From: Stenotrophomonas sp. WZN-1
Lineage (GTDB): Bacteria; Pseudomonadota; Gammaproteobacteria; Xanthomonadales; Xanthomonadaceae
Reading direction: 5' to 3'
DNA length: 64,000 nt
Assembly (NCBI RefSeq): GCF_002192255.1
Contig: NZ_CP021768.1
Coordinates: 1,506,001 to 1,570,000 of the forward strand
In this document: positions 63,182-64,000 of the stretch, one piece after another
How positions within the stretch are numbered: position 1 is the first letter of the stretch
Layout: every line of letters begins with the position of its first letter
Notes under the pieces: generated by a model
The model's database searches: none
The model's input: only the letters and a program-made list of their open reading frames with translations
Told to the model about the DNA's origin: nothing
Position numbers and translations under genes: made by a program

Positions 63182-63447
63182 GCGGCCGGGAAGTCGGCGA
63201 TCTGGGCGGTCGGGATGGCTTCTTCGGCCAGCAGCACCGGGATGCCGTCGTCGACGCGGAATACCTGCTTGCGGTCGCGGGTGACCAGCGCTTCGCGCAG
63301 CGGCTGCGCCAGCGGGTTGCCATCGGCCTTGTTCACCGCGCCGGCGGAAATGGCCTTGTTGAGGGCTTCCAGGCCCTTGCCATCCAGTAGGGACAGGGGC
63401 TGGCGGGTGTCCGGCGACACCAGCAGGTCGAGCAGCTTGCGATCCAT
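63178..63447 (-). CDS. Trm112/YcaR-like small protein
   Basis: An 89-residue protein matching the Trm112-like family: MDRKLLDLLVSPDTRQPLSL at the start (cysteine-free, unlike zinc-binding members) and DGIPVLLAEEAIPTAQI near the end. Bacterial members have no settled role. Its stop overlaps the nadC start, so the two are co-translated. It diverges from purE across 58 bases. Confidence 0.85.
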   Translation of the reverse strand: MDRKLLDLLVSPDTRQPLSLLDGKGLEALNKAISAGAVNKADGNPLAQPLREALVTRDRKQVFRVDDGIPVLLAEEAIPTAQIADFPAA

Positions 63448-63505
63448 GGTTCTTCGTCTTGCGTGGAAGATGGCTAGAATACGTCTTTAAGGCAGGTGAC
63501 GGCCA

Positions 63506-64000
63506 ATGACCCCCAACCCGATCGCGCCGCTTGTCGGCATCGTCATGGGTTCCCGTTCCGACTGGGAAACCATGCAGCACGCCGCCCAGAAGCTTGAAGC
63601 CCTGGGTGTTCCGTTCGAAGTGAAGGTGGTGTCCGCGCATCGGACGCCGGATGTGTTGTTCAGCTACGCCGAGCAGGCGGGCCCGCGTGGCCTGCGCGCG
63701 ATCATCGCCGGTGCCGGCGGGGCCGCCCACCTGCCGGGCATGATCGCCGCCAAGACCGCCGTGCCGGTATTGGGTGTGCCGGTGCAGTCCAAGGCCCTCA
63801 ACGGCATGGATTCGCTGCTGTCGATCGTGCAGATGCCGGCCGGCATTCCGGTCGCCACCTTCGCCATCGGCAATGCCGGCGCCTCCAACGCGGCGCTGTT
63901 CGCCGCCGCGATGCTGGCCAGTGACCAGCCGGCGATCGGCCAGGCGCTCGACGCGTTCCGCGCACGCCAGACCGAAGACGTGATGGCCCACGACGATCCG
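63506..64000 (+). CDS. purE: N5-carboxyaminoimidazole ribonucleotide mutase PurE (3' end outside window)
   Basis: Converts N5-CAIR to CAIR in purine synthesis. The 165 residues in view include [46 protein letters not shown] and the substrate-contact region [23 protein letters not shown], all of class I PurE. E. coli PurE has 169 residues, so only the last few are missing. A -10-like TAGAAT lies at 63475-63480. purK is expected next but is out of view. Confidence 0.95.
   Translation, partial: MTPNPIAPLVGIVMGSRSDWETMQHAAQKLEALGVPFEVKVVSAHRTPDVLFSYAEQAGPRGLRAIIAGAGGAAHLPGMIAAKTAVPVLGVPVQSKALNGMDSLLSIVQMPAGIPVATFAIGNAGASNAALFAAAMLASDQPAIGQALDAFRARQTEDVMAHDDP

Overview
The window is high-GC gammaproteobacterial chromosome and fits Stenotrophomonas (S. 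maltophilia complex, Xanthomonadaceae) best. The reasons are the ~66% GC style, Xanthomonadaceae gene orders (petABC-sspA-sspB; ybeZ-ybeY with a downstream corC; receptor-DUF3649-PepSY-DUF3325 iron cassette) and many intergenic stem-loops with GTAG at one end, which match the SMAG elements known from S. maltophilia. There is no rRNA, tRNA, phage, insertion sequence or CRISPR array that I can see. No database search was possible, so names rest on motifs and context.

Layout. 1-7.0 kb: phosphate uptake. A leftward pstS-pstC-pstA-pstB operon (pstB runs off the left edge), a second pstS, and a divergent OprP/OprO-type porin, with candidate Pho boxes before each transcription unit. 7.0-15.3 kb: housekeeping genes (nth, an enoyl-CoA hydratase, an FKBP-like protein, a DUF1289-Nudix fusion, a sulfurtransferase, an AmpD-like amidase, rlmKL). 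15.3-20.1 kb: a siderophore receptor with three membrane partners behind a candidate Fur box. 20.2-26.9 kb: DUF445 protein, ParB-like protein, omega-amino acid aminotransferase divergent from a PuuC-type aldehyde dehydrogenase, MHS-type transporter. 26.9-33.2 kb: a signalling block of two paralogous MASE1 membrane proteins, a REC-REC-GGDEF diguanylate cyclase, a bacteriohemerythrin behind a perfect FNR/ANR box, a decayed second cyclase copy and a small secreted protein. 33.4-42.7 kb: putrescine use (puuB, puuD, puuA, potFGHI, succinate-semialdehyde dehydrogenase). 42.9-48.9 kb: corA, DUF4105 protein, corC, two hypotheticals, ybeY, ybeZ. 49-52.4 kb: HlyD-ABC-permease exporter. 52.5-60.8 kb: miaB, GST with a divergent WYL regulator, lytic transglycosylase, cytochrome bc1 (petABC), sspA-sspB. 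60.8-64 kb: DUF3301, DUF2272, nadC, Trm112-like, and purE cut by the right edge.

How the parts work together. The Pst genes and porin form a Pho regulon block moving phosphate across both membranes. The Puu enzymes and Pot transporter import putrescine and take it through gamma-glutamylated intermediates towards GABA and succinate; PuuC sits about 10 kb away beside an aminotransferase. The iron cassette couples outer-membrane siderophore uptake to inner-membrane PepSY proteins.

Most unusual are the MASE1/diguanylate cyclase/hemerythrin block, which looks like an oxygen- or redox-linked c-di-GMP module that was tandemly duplicated and then partly destroyed, and a pair of diverged ~105-bp direct repeats between ybeZ and the exporter, carrying DnaA-box-like words and hairpins that keep pairing despite sequence change.
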